Notes under the pieces: model-generated | Database searches by the model: none | What the model was told of the DNA's origin: nothing | Seen by the model: only the letters and a program-made list of their open reading frames with translations | Shown: positions 17,341-25,574 of the stretch, piece after piece | How positions within the stretch are numbered: the first letter of the stretch is position 1 | Layout: every line of letters starts with the position of its first letter | DNA from: JAFDBW01 sp963825575 | GTDB lineage: Bacteria > Desulfobacterota > Desulfuromonadia > Desulfuromonadales > BM103 | Assembly: GCA_963825575.1 (NCBI GenBank) | Contig: CAWGUB010000015.1 | Span: 62,001 to 126,000 of the forward strand | Length of the DNA stretch: 64,000 nt | Direction: 5' to 3' | Position numbers and translations under genes: made by a program

Positions 17341-17786
17341 TCTTTAGGTGCAGACATGATGTATTTAGGTGGCATTAAAATTAAATCGTCAATCTAGTAA
17401 GTGATGAACAGTCCCCCCCCCCCCCAATCTTTTTGAGTTCAGTTACAGGTGACAACTATGCTGACACAGGGGGTTCTCACAAGTACTAAGGACTTATAGG
17501 TCATCAAATCCAGAAAATCCTCTCATTGCCCAGTTTTGACTCTGTTGGGGAGCCATAAAGACTAAAGGCGTGATTCTAATTAGGGTCACGCCTTATTTTG
17601 TGCCATTTTCAGAGATTTGCCAGCAGATCAATCATCACCATATAAAACCGAAAAAGCAACCGTCTGCCTTCAGGACATGACACCATTCAGCCCTCGAAGA
17701 TCCAAGGCAGTGTTTCGCTTCTAGCGAGCACTCAATTGAGTCCTCCGGTATTTCTGATATTGTTAGGGTAAGATGGACTTAAGCAA
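17341..17786. other. Gene-poor stretch with a 13-C tract and a hairpin
   Basis: No credible coding region is visible here. A run of 13 C occupies 17413-17425. A 9-bp hairpin AAGGCGTGA / TCACGCCTT (17565-17594), followed by ATTTTG, resembles a weak terminator. The stretch continues into a gene relic at 17787, suggesting that a gene was lost here. Confidence 0.6.
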
Positions 17787-17882
17787 GTGAATGTTCTTCT
17801 GATCTATCCTGAATTTCCGGATACTTTCGGGAGTTCCGAGTACGCCCTGAACTCGCCCGGAACGTCCTCCCCACCGCGATAG
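17787..17882 (+). pseudogene. 5' relic of a B12-binding/radical SAM protein gene
   Basis: From GTG 17787 the frame reads VNVLLIYPEFPDTFGSSEYAL, then degenerates and stops at TAG 17880-17882. The opening LLIYPEFPDTF, with YAL shortly after, matches the N-terminus of cobalamin-binding radical SAM proteins, which usually begin M-[KN]-VLL-[IV]-YPEFPDTFWSF. The body of the gene is absent; the transglutaminase-like gene starts 166 bp later. It is inferred to be a truncated remnant with accumulated changes. Confidence 0.6.
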
Positions 17883-18048
17883 TCACCCCGGCGATTTATG
17901 GCTACCATTTCCGCAACATATGTAAACGCTACATTTCATGAGGGTGAAACCGTCATGTGCCCACAGCACGGCGGAATAAAGAATGGCCGGCAGATAGCAA
18001 TGGGCTCTCTTTCTGCCGACACAGAGCAAGGCCAGGAGACACTTTGAC

Positions 18049-18918
18049 ATGCGTCGCTTGAAAATAACACACCTCACAGAATACCAGTTTTTCAGCTCGG
18101 TCACCCTCCTGCCGCATCGCCTGCTGCTTCGTCCCCGAGAGGGTCCTGAGTTACACATTGAATCTTCCTCATTGACGATCTCCCCCGCTGCCCACAGGGT
18201 GAAGTGGCATCTCGATGCGCAGGATAATGCCGCGGCGGTGGTCGATTTCCAGGAGCCAACCCAGTTCCTTTCCATTACCAGTGAAGTGGTCATTCAGCAC
18301 TACGTGGAAAACCCTTTTGATTTTCTCTTTGAAGACTACGCCGTTAACTATCCCTTCCACTATGTGCCGATGGACAGAGTGGATCTGACCCCCTTTTTGC
18401 AACCGGTCTATCCCGGTGACGAGGATGCCATCCGTCAATGGCTGGATCTGCTGGGCCTGAGGCAACCGGTCATGCAGACTTATGCACTGCTCGATCAGAT
18501 AAACAGAGCCATCGCCGGTCGCTTTACTTACTTTGCCCGTGAAGAGCCTGGAGTACAAACACCGGGACAGACGCTGGCCTGGGGGCAGGGGTCCTGCCGC
18601 GACTTTGCCACCCTGTTTGTCGAGACCTGTCGCTACCTGGGCCTGGCGAGTCGCTTCATCAGTGGCTATGCCCACGCACCCGCTACAGAGCATTGGTCTG
18701 CGACGACCCACGCCTGGGCCGAGGTGTATCTCCCGGGTGCCGGTTGGAAAGGGTTCGACCCGACCAACGGCGAGGTCGCGGGGCGTCGGCATATTCCCGT
18801 AGCCGTATCCCGTCATCCTGAGGCCGTCCCCCCAGTGGCCGGGAGCTTTATCGGTCCATCCGGATCGCCCCCCAAACTGATCGTCGATGTCCGCATCGTC
18901 GCTCTCTCAGACACATAA
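18049..18918 (+). CDS. Transglutaminase-like cysteine protease-fold protein
   Basis: The 289-residue protein has an N-terminal bacterial transglutaminase-associated beta domain (about 1-85: LKITHLTEYQF, LLPHRLLLRPREG) and a transglutaminase core (about 140-245). The catalytic triad is visible: C183 in WGQGSCRDFATLF, H221 in THAWAEVYLP and D237 in GFDPTNG. No signal peptide is seen, so it is likely cytoplasmic. Such proteins act as proteases or amidases; the substrate is unknown. A good AGGAGA site is 9 nt before ATG. Flanking DNA is gene-poor. Confidence 0.88.
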   Translation: MRRLKITHLTEYQFFSSVTLLPHRLLLRPREGPELHIESSSLTISPAAHRVKWHLDAQDNAAAVVDFQEPTQFLSITSEVVIQHYVENPFDFLFEDYAVNYPFHYVPMDRVDLTPFLQPVYPGDEDAIRQWLDLLGLRQPVMQTYALLDQINRAIAGRFTYFAREEPGVQTPGQTLAWGQGSCRDFATLFVETCRYLGLASRFISGYAHAPATEHWSATTHAWAEVYLPGAGWKGFDPTNGEVAGRRHIPVAVSRHPEAVPPVAGSFIGPSGSPPKLIVDVRIVALSDT

Positions 18919-19221
18919 AAAAGTGAATGGCCAATGCCCCGGAAAGGGAGTATCTCCATGCCGAAAGAATATACGTTTGCGAACTTGACCTGGATGAGCA
19001 TATGAATCAAGTGGCCGCAGCGGGTTGAGAACTTGTCAGTTCCCAGCATCGTCCGGCAGGGGAGTCGTTCAGGATTCGGAAACTAGCGTCGGTAGGGGGA
19101 ATGCAGTCCAAATGTCAGGTGTGATTGATGGCAGTTTATCTGATTGGGCAGATCAGCGTAAATGACGCTCAACCGAGCTTATTGATTGTTCCTGCTTCTA
19201 ATGATTTATCTGCTCTTGCGA
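18919..19221. other. Intergenic, no feature recognised
   Basis: The 303-bp gap between the convergent transglutaminase-like gene and the unknown gene at 19222 has no credible coding region or clear terminator hairpin that I can identify. Confidence 0.5.
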
Positions 19222-19863
19222 TCACAGGAGGGTTTTAAGCTCGCGATTGAAATTTAAGACGAGTTTCGCAATCGTTTCAACCGATGTTAATTTCTCTCTT
19301 GAGTCTTCGGTTAACCAGGTCACCGAGTCTTCGTTGATAGCAGTGACGATCTTCTCGGTATCAAAATCTTTGAGGTGCTCGAGTACATACCTGGCGGTGG
19401 TGTTTATGTTCAGGTTGATCCGGGTCTCCAGGAAGGTTCTGAAGATTAATCGCCCGATTGGGGTGCGGTAGGATGTGGCGAGAGGGTCAGTGACCGTCCC
19501 GCAGTTGCGGCAAACAATATCGAAGTATTGCTCGAACTGGGCATGATCGATCGGTTCTTTGCTGTGGCTTTTTGTCGTGTTCGCAGGCTGCAGTGCGACA
19601 GGGATCGGCAGGCCTTGTTCTTTCAGCAGTTTAATAACAGCCTCGGGGTAAATGAATGTCCCGGCGAGGAACGGCTCTGTTTCGCCTGCTTGGTCCATGA
19701 TATGAACGACCAACGAGTGAAACAGTTGTTCGATGTTTTCGATTCGTTCGTTGGATGGTAAACCAAATTTACGCAACACTACCGATAGGTTGTTCGGAAC
19801 GCCGTAATACTTGTCGTGCCGGAACACTGTCAAAAGGTCTGTAGTAAAAAAGAGGTCTTTCAT
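19222..19863 (-). CDS. Protein of unknown function, 213 residues
   Basis: I do not recognise the family. The protein is soluble and mostly helical by composition, without signal peptide or membrane segment. It has a single CxxC (CRNC, about residue 115-118) and the segment PIGRLIFRTFLETRINLNINTTARYVLEHL. It begins MKDLFFTTDLLTVFRHDKYYG. It sits alone between the transglutaminase-like gene (convergent) and the antiporter gene (same strand, 136 bp upstream). Codon use looks normal for the window, so a real gene is likely. Confidence 0.7.
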   Translation of the reverse strand: MKDLFFTTDLLTVFRHDKYYGVPNNLSVVLRKFGLPSNERIENIEQLFHSLVVHIMDQAGETEPFLAGTFIYPEAVIKLLKEQGLPIPVALQPANTTKSHSKEPIDHAQFEQYFDIVCRNCGTVTDPLATSYRTPIGRLIFRTFLETRINLNINTTARYVLEHLKDFDTEKIVTAINEDSVTWLTEDSREKLTSVETIAKLVLNFNRELKTLL

Positions 19864-19999
19864 TCCGGGTTCCTGGAAAAGGGATCACGTAACTCTACTC
19901 CACTGTTTATATCTTTAAAAGAACAGAGCTGCAATCTTTCGATTGTAGCCCTTGGCTCACTATGATCGAAAGTGAGACTGCGCGATTTTCTATAAATCG

Positions 20000-21796
20000 T
20001 TATTCATCGGCCTGAACCAGTGCCAGGATACTCCAGCCCTCTCTTGGTTTTAATTCTTCGTCAGGAGTGAAAACGTATATCGAGTCGTTTTCATCCATTG
20101 CAAAGAGCGGTAGTCGCCGATTCCGATGTTTCTGGGTGTAATCTTCAAACGAGAATTCATCTGTCAACAGGGTTTTTTTAATTACGCTGCCTTGGTCCAA
20201 TAACTTTTCTAAATCCTGATAAGTGATCGAAGTGTTGAAGAGATATCGTCCGCCAAATTTGAACTCGTTTTTTTCTATGGTTTTACCGTTTTCCGCTTGG
20301 TCGTTGCGAATCGTGTAGATGTGCTGTGGTTCGAATTCAAGCCGGAAGTAGTGGGCAGCCAAAGCGTTCAGTTCGATATGCGGAGAGATGCCCAAGAGAT
20401 GACCAATCCCAAGCAGGTCGAGATGGCGTTCAGCATGCTCCGACACCGGATTTCCCCAATAAGCATTCAGACCAAGCATCTTTGCCGTGCTTACCGAGGA
20501 CCAGTTCTGGTCCGTAAGTAAAACTCGGAAGCCCTCTTCATTGAGCGCTTTAGCAATCTTTCTGGCCACCAGGTTGGCTCCGATAATCAGGAATCCCTTA
20601 GGTTCTGGCTCGGCGACCTTGAGAAACCTTGCAATTGGTCTTGCTGTTGCACTCTGAAGAACAACCGTGCCTATGATAACCATAAAGGTCAATGGGACAA
20701 GCTGGGGCGCATTCTGGTACCCGAGCGTTTCGAGCTTGATCGCAAAAAGGGCAGTGATAGCGGCTGCAACAATGCCTCTTGGAGCAATCCACGCCAAGAG
20801 ATGCCGCTCTGCCATGGTCAGTTTTGAGCCCAAGGCACATAATTGTACACTCAAGGGTCTGACCAGAAATTGAATGACAGCGAACACGCCGAGGGCGGGC
20901 CACCCGAGAGACATAAACCTTGGTAAATCCATGCGTGCGGCGAGGAGGATAAAGAGTACTGAAATCAGGAGAACGCTGAGGCTTTCTTTGAAATCGATAA
21001 GGTCCTCAAGATCTAGGGCCGGCGTGTTTGCCAGCCACAGGCCCATGACGGTTACCGAAAGTAGACCAGATTCAGCTTCCAGCAGATTTGAAATGGCGAA
21101 GATGGCACACACCAAGGCCAGGGCGATGACGTTATGCAGGTACTGGGGAACCCAGTACTTTCTTACCAGCGTACTAAAAAAATAACCTGCGCCGACACCA
21201 CATACGACACCGATCAGGACCATTTTTCCAAAAACCAGCGTCCCGGCAGTTAGGCCACCTTGAAGCCCGCCTGCAATAATGAATTCATACGTTAAAACTG
21301 CCAGAATGGCACCAATGGGATCTATCAGTATCCCTTCCCATTGCAGAACATTCGCGACCCCCTCGGTCGGTCGCACAGTCCTGATCATTGGCATAATTAC
21401 GGTGGGTCCAGTCACAACCATGATCGCACCGAAGAGACAAGAAATCTCCCATGAAAAGCCCAGCAAAAAATGGGTCGCACAGGTGATAATGACCCAACTT
21501 ATCAGCACGCCGAGAGTGATCAGGTTGCGGATAACTTTTTCCAGCCCAGGGATTTCTCTGAAATTTAGGGTGAGACTGCCTTCAAATAAGATCACTGCAA
21601 CGGAGAGAGAAACAAAAGGAAACAACAGATCTCCAAACAGCTGGTCTGGGTCGAGCCATTTGAATATTGGTCCTGCGAGAATGCCGCAGAAGAGGAGAAA
21701 TATAATTGCCGGCAACTTAAGTCGCCATGCTAGCCACTGGCAAAAGATCCCGACAAACAAAATCAATGCCAATGAAATCAAAGCGGTTTCATGCAT
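20000..21796 (-). CDS. Cation:proton antiporter (CPA family) with C-terminal NAD-binding domain
   Basis: The 598-residue protein has about 12 membrane segments in the first 395 residues, starting TALISLALILFVGIFCQWLAWRL in type. The transporter core includes TGPTVIMPMIR, WEGILIDPIGAI (acidic ion-site motif) and the conserved WIAPRGIVAAA segment of NhaP-type exchangers. A Rossmann/TrkA-N-like domain follows (about 398-500: FLIIGANLVARKIAKAL, VLLTDQNW), then a short C-terminal domain. It would exchange Na+ or K+ for H+ under nucleotide control. The ion cannot be told from sequence. Confidence 0.88.
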   Translation of the reverse strand: MHETALISLALILFVGIFCQWLAWRLKLPAIIFLLFCGILAGPIFKWLDPDQLFGDLLFPFVSLSVAVILFEGSLTLNFREIPGLEKVIRNLITLGVLISWVIITCATHFLLGFSWEISCLFGAIMVVTGPTVIMPMIRTVRPTEGVANVLQWEGILIDPIGAILAVLTYEFIIAGGLQGGLTAGTLVFGKMVLIGVVCGVGAGYFFSTLVRKYWVPQYLHNVIALALVCAIFAISNLLEAESGLLSVTVMGLWLANTPALDLEDLIDFKESLSVLLISVLFILLAARMDLPRFMSLGWPALGVFAVIQFLVRPLSVQLCALGSKLTMAERHLLAWIAPRGIVAAAITALFAIKLETLGYQNAPQLVPLTFMVIIGTVVLQSATARPIARFLKVAEPEPKGFLIIGANLVARKIAKALNEEGFRVLLTDQNWSSVSTAKMLGLNAYWGNPVSEHAERHLDLLGIGHLLGISPHIELNALAAHYFRLEFEPQHIYTIRNDQAENGKTIEKNEFKFGGRYLFNTSITYQDLEKLLDQGSVIKKTLLTDEFSFEDYTQKHRNRRLPLFAMDENDSIYVFTPDEELKPREGWSILALVQADE

Positions 21797-21885
21797 GAGA
21801 TATGCTCACTTAATCCGCACCCAGAGTTGGGGACACTAGAAATTAAGTGTCCCTTAACTTTTAAGTTTCTCTTCCGCGTCGCTGC

Positions 21886-21990
21886 CTACTTCTTCTCGGC
21901 CTTTTTAATCTTTTTGTCTGCCTTTTTTTCTTTCATGCTCTTTGCCGGAGCTTTTTTATCCGACTTCTTGCTATCCATGCCTTTGCCCAT
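21886..21990 (-). CDS. 34-residue lysine-rich protein
   Basis: On the minus strand, a strong site (AAGGAGAAG) lies 3 nt before an ATG that opens a 34-codon frame beginning MGKGMDSKKSDKKAPAK and ending KKIKKAEKK, stop TAG. Fifteen or so of 34 residues are Lys. Short basic proteins with an MGKGMDSKK start occur in other proteobacteria as conserved hypotheticals (from memory). It lies 90 bp upstream of the antiporter gene, same strand. Function is unknown; nucleic-acid binding is conceivable from charge only. Confidence 0.65.
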   Translation of the reverse strand: MGKGMDSKKSDKKAPAKSMKEKKADKKIKKAEKK

Positions 21991-22229
21991 AACTTCTCCT
22001 TTTGTTTCGCTGTTAGGATGCTGGTCCGGTAGTAAATTTGTTACAGCTTAACACGTTTGCAGGGACATGACAGAATGGTCCTGGAATTCCGGGGACACCT
22101 GACTTGATTCAAAATAAGCCTTCTGGCAAAAGGCAACAGCACCCACATCCCAGCTTGTCATCTCCCACCCATCAACGTAGAATCATCGGATACGTCAACA
22201 TCCGGACATCTCATAGTGAAAGACACCCC

Positions 22230-23138
22230 ATGGCCATCCTCAAGGTTGCATCCCTGCGTAAAAACTACGGTTCCTTGAAAGCTGTCGATGGCATCTCGTT
22301 CTCCGTGCAGCCGGGCGAGTGTTTCGGCCTGCTTGGCCCGAACGGTGCCGGTAAAACGACGACCATACGCATGCTTTATGGCTACACGCCCCGCGACGCC
22401 GGATACCTGGAAGTGTTCGGCCTCGATATTGATAAAGACCTTCGCGAGATCAAACGGCGCATCGGCATCTGCCAGCAGGAAGATTCCCTTGATCCCGACC
22501 TGACCGTGCGTGACAACCTGGTCGGGTACGCCCGCTACTTTGCTATCCACAGACAGGAGGCCGAAAACAGGGCAGATGAGCTGCTCGGTTTTTTTGCCTT
22601 GAAAAACCGCGCAAAAGATAAGATCGCAGTCCTCTCCGGAGGCTTGAAGAGACGCCTGATGCTGGCCCGGGCCCTGGTCAACCAACCCGAACTGCTGATC
22701 CTTGACGAGCCGACCACCGGGCTCGACCCGCAGAGCCGACAGTTGTTGTGGGAAAAGCTTGCCGAGCTGAAAAAAAAGGGGCTGACGATTCTGCTCACTA
22801 CGCATTACATGGAAGAGGCGGAGCGTTTGTGTGATCGCTTGGTGATCGTTGATCACGGCAGAATTCTGGTCGAAGGCAAGCCGGCTGCACTGGTCCAGGA
22901 ACGGGTCGGGCATACGGTGCTGGAGATTGCTGATCCGGATCAGAAGCTGCGCGATTTTCTGGCTCGGGAAAAGTGCCGGGTCGAAGACCTCGGCAGTCGC
23001 TTGCTGGTCTATCTTGACCACGGCGATGAACTCTTCCTCAAGCTGACCCGCGAGGTGCGGGCCGAAGGGTGCATGCTGCGCCCGGCCGGCCTGGAAGACC
23101 TCTTCCTAAAACTGACCGGACGGGAGTTGCGCGAATGA
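22230..23138 (+). CDS. ABC transporter ATP-binding protein (DrrA/NodI type)
   Basis: ATPase of an ABC-2 type exporter. The 302-residue protein has Walker A LLGPNGAGKTT, Q-loop CQQEDSLDP, signature VLSGGLKRRLMLARAL (LSGGL in place of LSGGQ), Walker B LLILDEPTTGLDP and the H-loop LLTTHYMEEAERL. A C-terminal accessory domain of about 80 residues is typical of drug and NodI-type ATPases. MAILKVASL at 22230 was chosen over an in-frame start 42 codons upstream because the upstream stretch lacks conserved character. Its stop overlaps the permease start (ATGA). Confidence 0.92.
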   Translation: MAILKVASLRKNYGSLKAVDGISFSVQPGECFGLLGPNGAGKTTTIRMLYGYTPRDAGYLEVFGLDIDKDLREIKRRIGICQQEDSLDPDLTVRDNLVGYARYFAIHRQEAENRADELLGFFALKNRAKDKIAVLSGGLKRRLMLARALVNQPELLILDEPTTGLDPQSRQLLWEKLAELKKKGLTILLTTHYMEEAERLCDRLVIVDHGRILVEGKPAALVQERVGHTVLEIADPDQKLRDFLAREKCRVEDLGSRLLVYLDHGDELFLKLTREVRAEGCMLRPAGLEDLFLKLTGRELRE

Positions 23139-23926
23139 AATGGCCCAACCCCTCCCAGATAAGCGGCCGGTCGATCAGGGTCTGGCAACGTAATTTTTCC
23201 ATCTATCGGCAGAACTGGAAGATTTCTTTCGTGCCGCCGCTGCTCGAACCTTTACTCTATATCCTTGCCTTCGGCGTCGGCCTTGCGGTGATGGTCGGTG
23301 AGCTGGAATACGGCGGCGAAAAACTCTCCTATACGACCTTTATCGCCCCGGCGCTGGTCTCGGTGGCGATTATGCACAACGCTTTTTTCGAGACCACCTA
23401 TAACAGTTTTGTGCGCATGTATTATCAGAAAACCTTCGATGCGCTGCTGGCCACACCGCTCAACCTTGAGGAGATCATTCTGGGCGAGATGCTTTGGGCG
23501 GGCACCAAGTCGGTCATCGCTGCAACCCTGATGACCAGCGTGATCTCGCTCTGCGGTTTCTTTTCGTTTCCCGGCACGCTGCTTTTGATCCCGATTGCGC
23601 TGCTCGGCGGCCTCTTGTTCGCCGCACTGGGGATGATCTGCACCGCCCTGGTGCGGGGGATCGAAATGTTTAACCTGCCGATTTTTCTCGGCATCACGCC
23701 GATGTTCCTGTTTAGCGGCACCTTCTTCCCGCTGCAGAACCTGCCAGGCTGGGCCCAGAGCCTGGCGCAGTTCCTGCCGCTGACCCACCTGGTTGCACTT
23801 GCGCGTGGCTGTAGCCTGCACGTCTGGTCCGCAGACCTCTGGCTCAGCCTCCTTTACCTACTGGTCGCCACCCTCCTGCTTTTACCGCTGGCGATCGCCC
23901 TGATGGTACGGCGGATTGTCGTCTGA
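23135..23926 (+). CDS. ABC-2 type transporter permease
   Basis: The membrane partner of the preceding ATPase. The 263-residue protein has six hydrophobic segments with the ABC-2 family pattern FVPPLLEPLLYILAFG-like near residue 27 and NLEEIILGEMLWAGTKS mid-protein. FLFSGTFFPLQNLPGWAQ is the conserved loop before the last segments, as in NodJ. The start codon overlaps the ATPase stop. The exported substrate cannot be inferred; no nodulation or antibiotic genes are adjacent. Confidence 0.9.
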   Translation: MKWPNPSQISGRSIRVWQRNFSIYRQNWKISFVPPLLEPLLYILAFGVGLAVMVGELEYGGEKLSYTTFIAPALVSVAIMHNAFFETTYNSFVRMYYQKTFDALLATPLNLEEIILGEMLWAGTKSVIAATLMTSVISLCGFFSFPGTLLLIPIALLGGLLFAALGMICTALVRGIEMFNLPIFLGITPMFLFSGTFFPLQNLPGWAQSLAQFLPLTHLVALARGCSLHVWSADLWLSLLYLLVATLLLLPLAIALMVRRIVV

Positions 23927-23982
23927 CGGTGAATGACCCTGACCCATCACGAATACTCTCGAACCGTTTTTAGAAGCATCGA

Positions 23983-24016
23983 AAAGCAAAGGGCTGCAAT
24001 CAAATGATTGCAGCCC
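23983..24016 (-). terminator. Terminator after tRNA-Leu(GAG), possibly bidirectional
   Basis: GGGCTGCAAT / ATTGCAGCCC form a 10-bp stem with a 6-nt loop (23991-24016). On the minus strand TTTGCTTTTC follows, which suits the tRNA. On the plus strand it could end the ABC exporter message. Confidence 0.75.
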
Positions 24017-24029
24017 TTCTGTATGTATG

Positions 24030-24116
24030 TGGTGCCGAAGGCGAGACTCGAACTCGCACGTCCTTTCGAACACACGCCCCTCAAGCGTGCGTGTCTACCA
24101 ATTCCACCACTTCGGC
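24030..24116 (-). tRNA. tRNA-Leu (anticodon GAG)
   Basis: An 87-nt type II tRNA on the minus strand. The acceptor is GCCGAAG / CTTCGGC, with encoded CCA. The anticodon arm CACGC-TTGAGGG-GCGTG gives GAG (plus-strand 24080-24082). Its D-arm and acceptor match the other tRNA-Leu in this window. Confidence 0.97.
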
Positions 24117-24126
24117 AAGCGTTGTA

Positions 24127-24155
24127 TTTATACTGATATGACCCTGCGCTGTCAA
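24127..24155 (-). promoter_or_regulatory. Sigma-70 promoter of tRNA-Leu(GAG)
   Basis: On the minus strand a consensus TTGACA is followed after 17 bp by TATAAA, about 10 bp before the tRNA 5' end. It lies in the short gap after secG. Confidence 0.85.
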
Positions 24156-24168
24156 TAGGATTGACGCG

Positions 24169-24504
24169 CTATTTTGCGTCTCCTGCAGGGGCTGCCGGTG
24201 GTATGCTCTGAGTCGGCATCGTGGCAGGTGCGGAGGCAGGAGCGACCTGGTCAGGCATTAAGCTTGTAGACCCCGGCTGACCCCAGAAAATCGCCAGGGC
24301 CAGGCTGGTCAGCATGAAGATCACTGCCGCCCCGGCGGTCATTTTACCAATAAAGGACTGGCCGCCGGAAGCGCCGAAAATTGTGTTGCTGGCGCCGGCA
24401 CCAAATGCTGCGCCGACTTCTGCGCCTTTACCGCCCTGGATCAGGACAATGCCGATCAGCGAGAGGCAAACCAAAATGTGAATTGACAAGAGTATATAGT
24501 TCAT
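24169..24504 (-). CDS. secG: Preprotein translocase subunit SecG
   Basis: An auxiliary subunit of the SecYEG channel. The 111-residue protein has two membrane helices, about 2-22 and 55-75, joined by the conserved loop LIQGGKGAEVGAAFGAGASNT, then a Pro/Ala-rich tail (APASAPATMPTQSIPPA). It lies downstream of tpiA on the same strand, the usual tpiA-secG order. Confidence 0.95.
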   Translation of the reverse strand: MNYILLSIHILVCLSLIGIVLIQGGKGAEVGAAFGAGASNTIFGASGGQSFIGKMTAGAAVIFMLTSLALAIFWGQPGSTSLMPDQVAPASAPATMPTQSIPPAAPAGDAK

Positions 24505-24620
24505 GATGTCCCCTTAAGGTATCCTTCTTTTTCAGAAGGTCGGCACTTTAACATAACTATTTTGCAGAGAAAAGCCCGAATTTCAGTTTTTCAGTCTGGC
24601 GCAGGTCGAATTATGCTTGC

Positions 24621-24832
24621 GGTTGAAAATTAACGATCCGGGCAAAATCCCCGGTCTGGAGACTCGCCCCGCCAATCAATGCCACGCCGGCGTCAGGTTA
24701 AGTCATCAATCCGTCGACGTTGCCCGGGTTGAAAATTAACGATCCGGGCAAAATCCCCGGCCTGGAGACTTGCTCCGCCAACCAATGCCCCATCGACGTC
24801 AGGTTGAGTCATCAAACCGTCGACGTTGCCCG
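24621..24832. repeat. 106-bp tandem duplication of the tpiA 3' end
   Basis: 24621-24726 and 24727-24832 are adjacent direct copies of 106 bp with about 10 differences. The copy inside tpiA (24727-24832) encodes the canonical C-terminal segment VDGLMTQPDVDGALVGG. The distal copy encodes a diverged version with an in-frame TAA in place of the Gln codon. Since 106 is not a multiple of three, the tpiA frame enters the second copy out of register. Confidence 0.95.
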
Positions 24833-25478
24833 GCTTGACGCTGCCGCCATAAAGGATGCGCGTGGCGTCGGCGGTCTCCTGGTCGTAAAGCTCTCTCACC
24901 AGGGCACGAATGAAAGCATGCGCCTCCTGGGCCTGTTCATCACTGGCCGTTACGCCGGTGCCGATCGCCCAGACCGGTTCGTAGGCAATCACGACATTTG
25001 CCATCTGTGCGGCGCTCAGGTTGCGCAGGCCGTAACGGACCTGGCGACGCAGCACATCGAGCATCTGGTCGTTTTCCCGTTCTTCAAGGGTTTCACCGAT
25101 ACAGAGGATGGTGCCGAGCCCGGTTTCTGCAATAGCGTGGACCTTGCGGTTGACGGAATCATCGGTTTCGCCGAACAGCTGACGACGCTCCGAATGACCG
25201 ATGATGATGTACTGGCAGCCGACATCTTTAAGCAAGGGCGCAGAAACCTCACCGGTAAAAGCACCCTGGGTTTCGGGATAGCAATTCTGTGCCGCCAGCT
25301 TGATGTTGCTGCCGACAATGGCATCCGCAACTTTGCTCAATGCCGTATAGACTGGCGCGACAACGATTTCCACTTTGCTGTTGCCGGCAACAGCCGGGAT
25401 CAGTTCGTTAAGCAATACGGTTGCTTCGCCAAGGGTTTTATGCAACTTCCAGTTGCCCGCGATCATCGGGGTGCGCAT
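24693..25478 (-). CDS. tpiA: Triosephosphate isomerase with altered C-terminus
   Basis: Interconverts dihydroxyacetone phosphate and glyceraldehyde-3-phosphate. The barrel is complete: GNWKLHK (catalytic Lys), IIGHSERRQLFGE (catalytic His), AYEPVWAIGTG (catalytic Glu), YGGSVKPGN and ALVGGASL. The 261-residue length exceeds the usual ~250. The last residues, after IVNFQP, read GQRRRIDDLT because a 106-bp tandem duplication shifts the frame past the original end. The distal copy preserves what looks like the original end, NFQPQA. The core enzyme should be functional. It follows pgk on the minus strand. Confidence 0.94.
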   Translation of the reverse strand: MRTPMIAGNWKLHKTLGEATVLLNELIPAVAGNSKVEIVVAPVYTALSKVADAIVGSNIKLAAQNCYPETQGAFTGEVSAPLLKDVGCQYIIIGHSERRQLFGETDDSVNRKVHAIAETGLGTILCIGETLEERENDQMLDVLRRQVRYGLRNLSAAQMANVVIAYEPVWAIGTGVTASDEQAQEAHAFIRALVRELYDQETADATRILYGGSVKPGNVDGLMTQPDVDGALVGGASLQAGDFARIVNFQPGQRRRIDDLT

Positions 25479-25519
25479 GTAGAACTCCTTATCGTTAAGT
25501 CGCAGGGCCCTGGTAGTGG

Positions 25520-25574
25520 GGGATGGGCTGGCTCAAATCTCCAGTCCCCGGCCTCCGGTCCCTGGTCCCCGCCT
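25520..25574. repeat. Short degenerate CCAGTCCCC-type repeats between pgk and tpiA
   Basis: Variants of ccagtcccc, ccggcctcc, ggtccc and tggtcccc follow one another in the 96-bp pgk-tpiA gap. This low-complexity array has no coding potential. Similar short runs occur between genes in related genomes (from memory). Confidence 0.45.
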
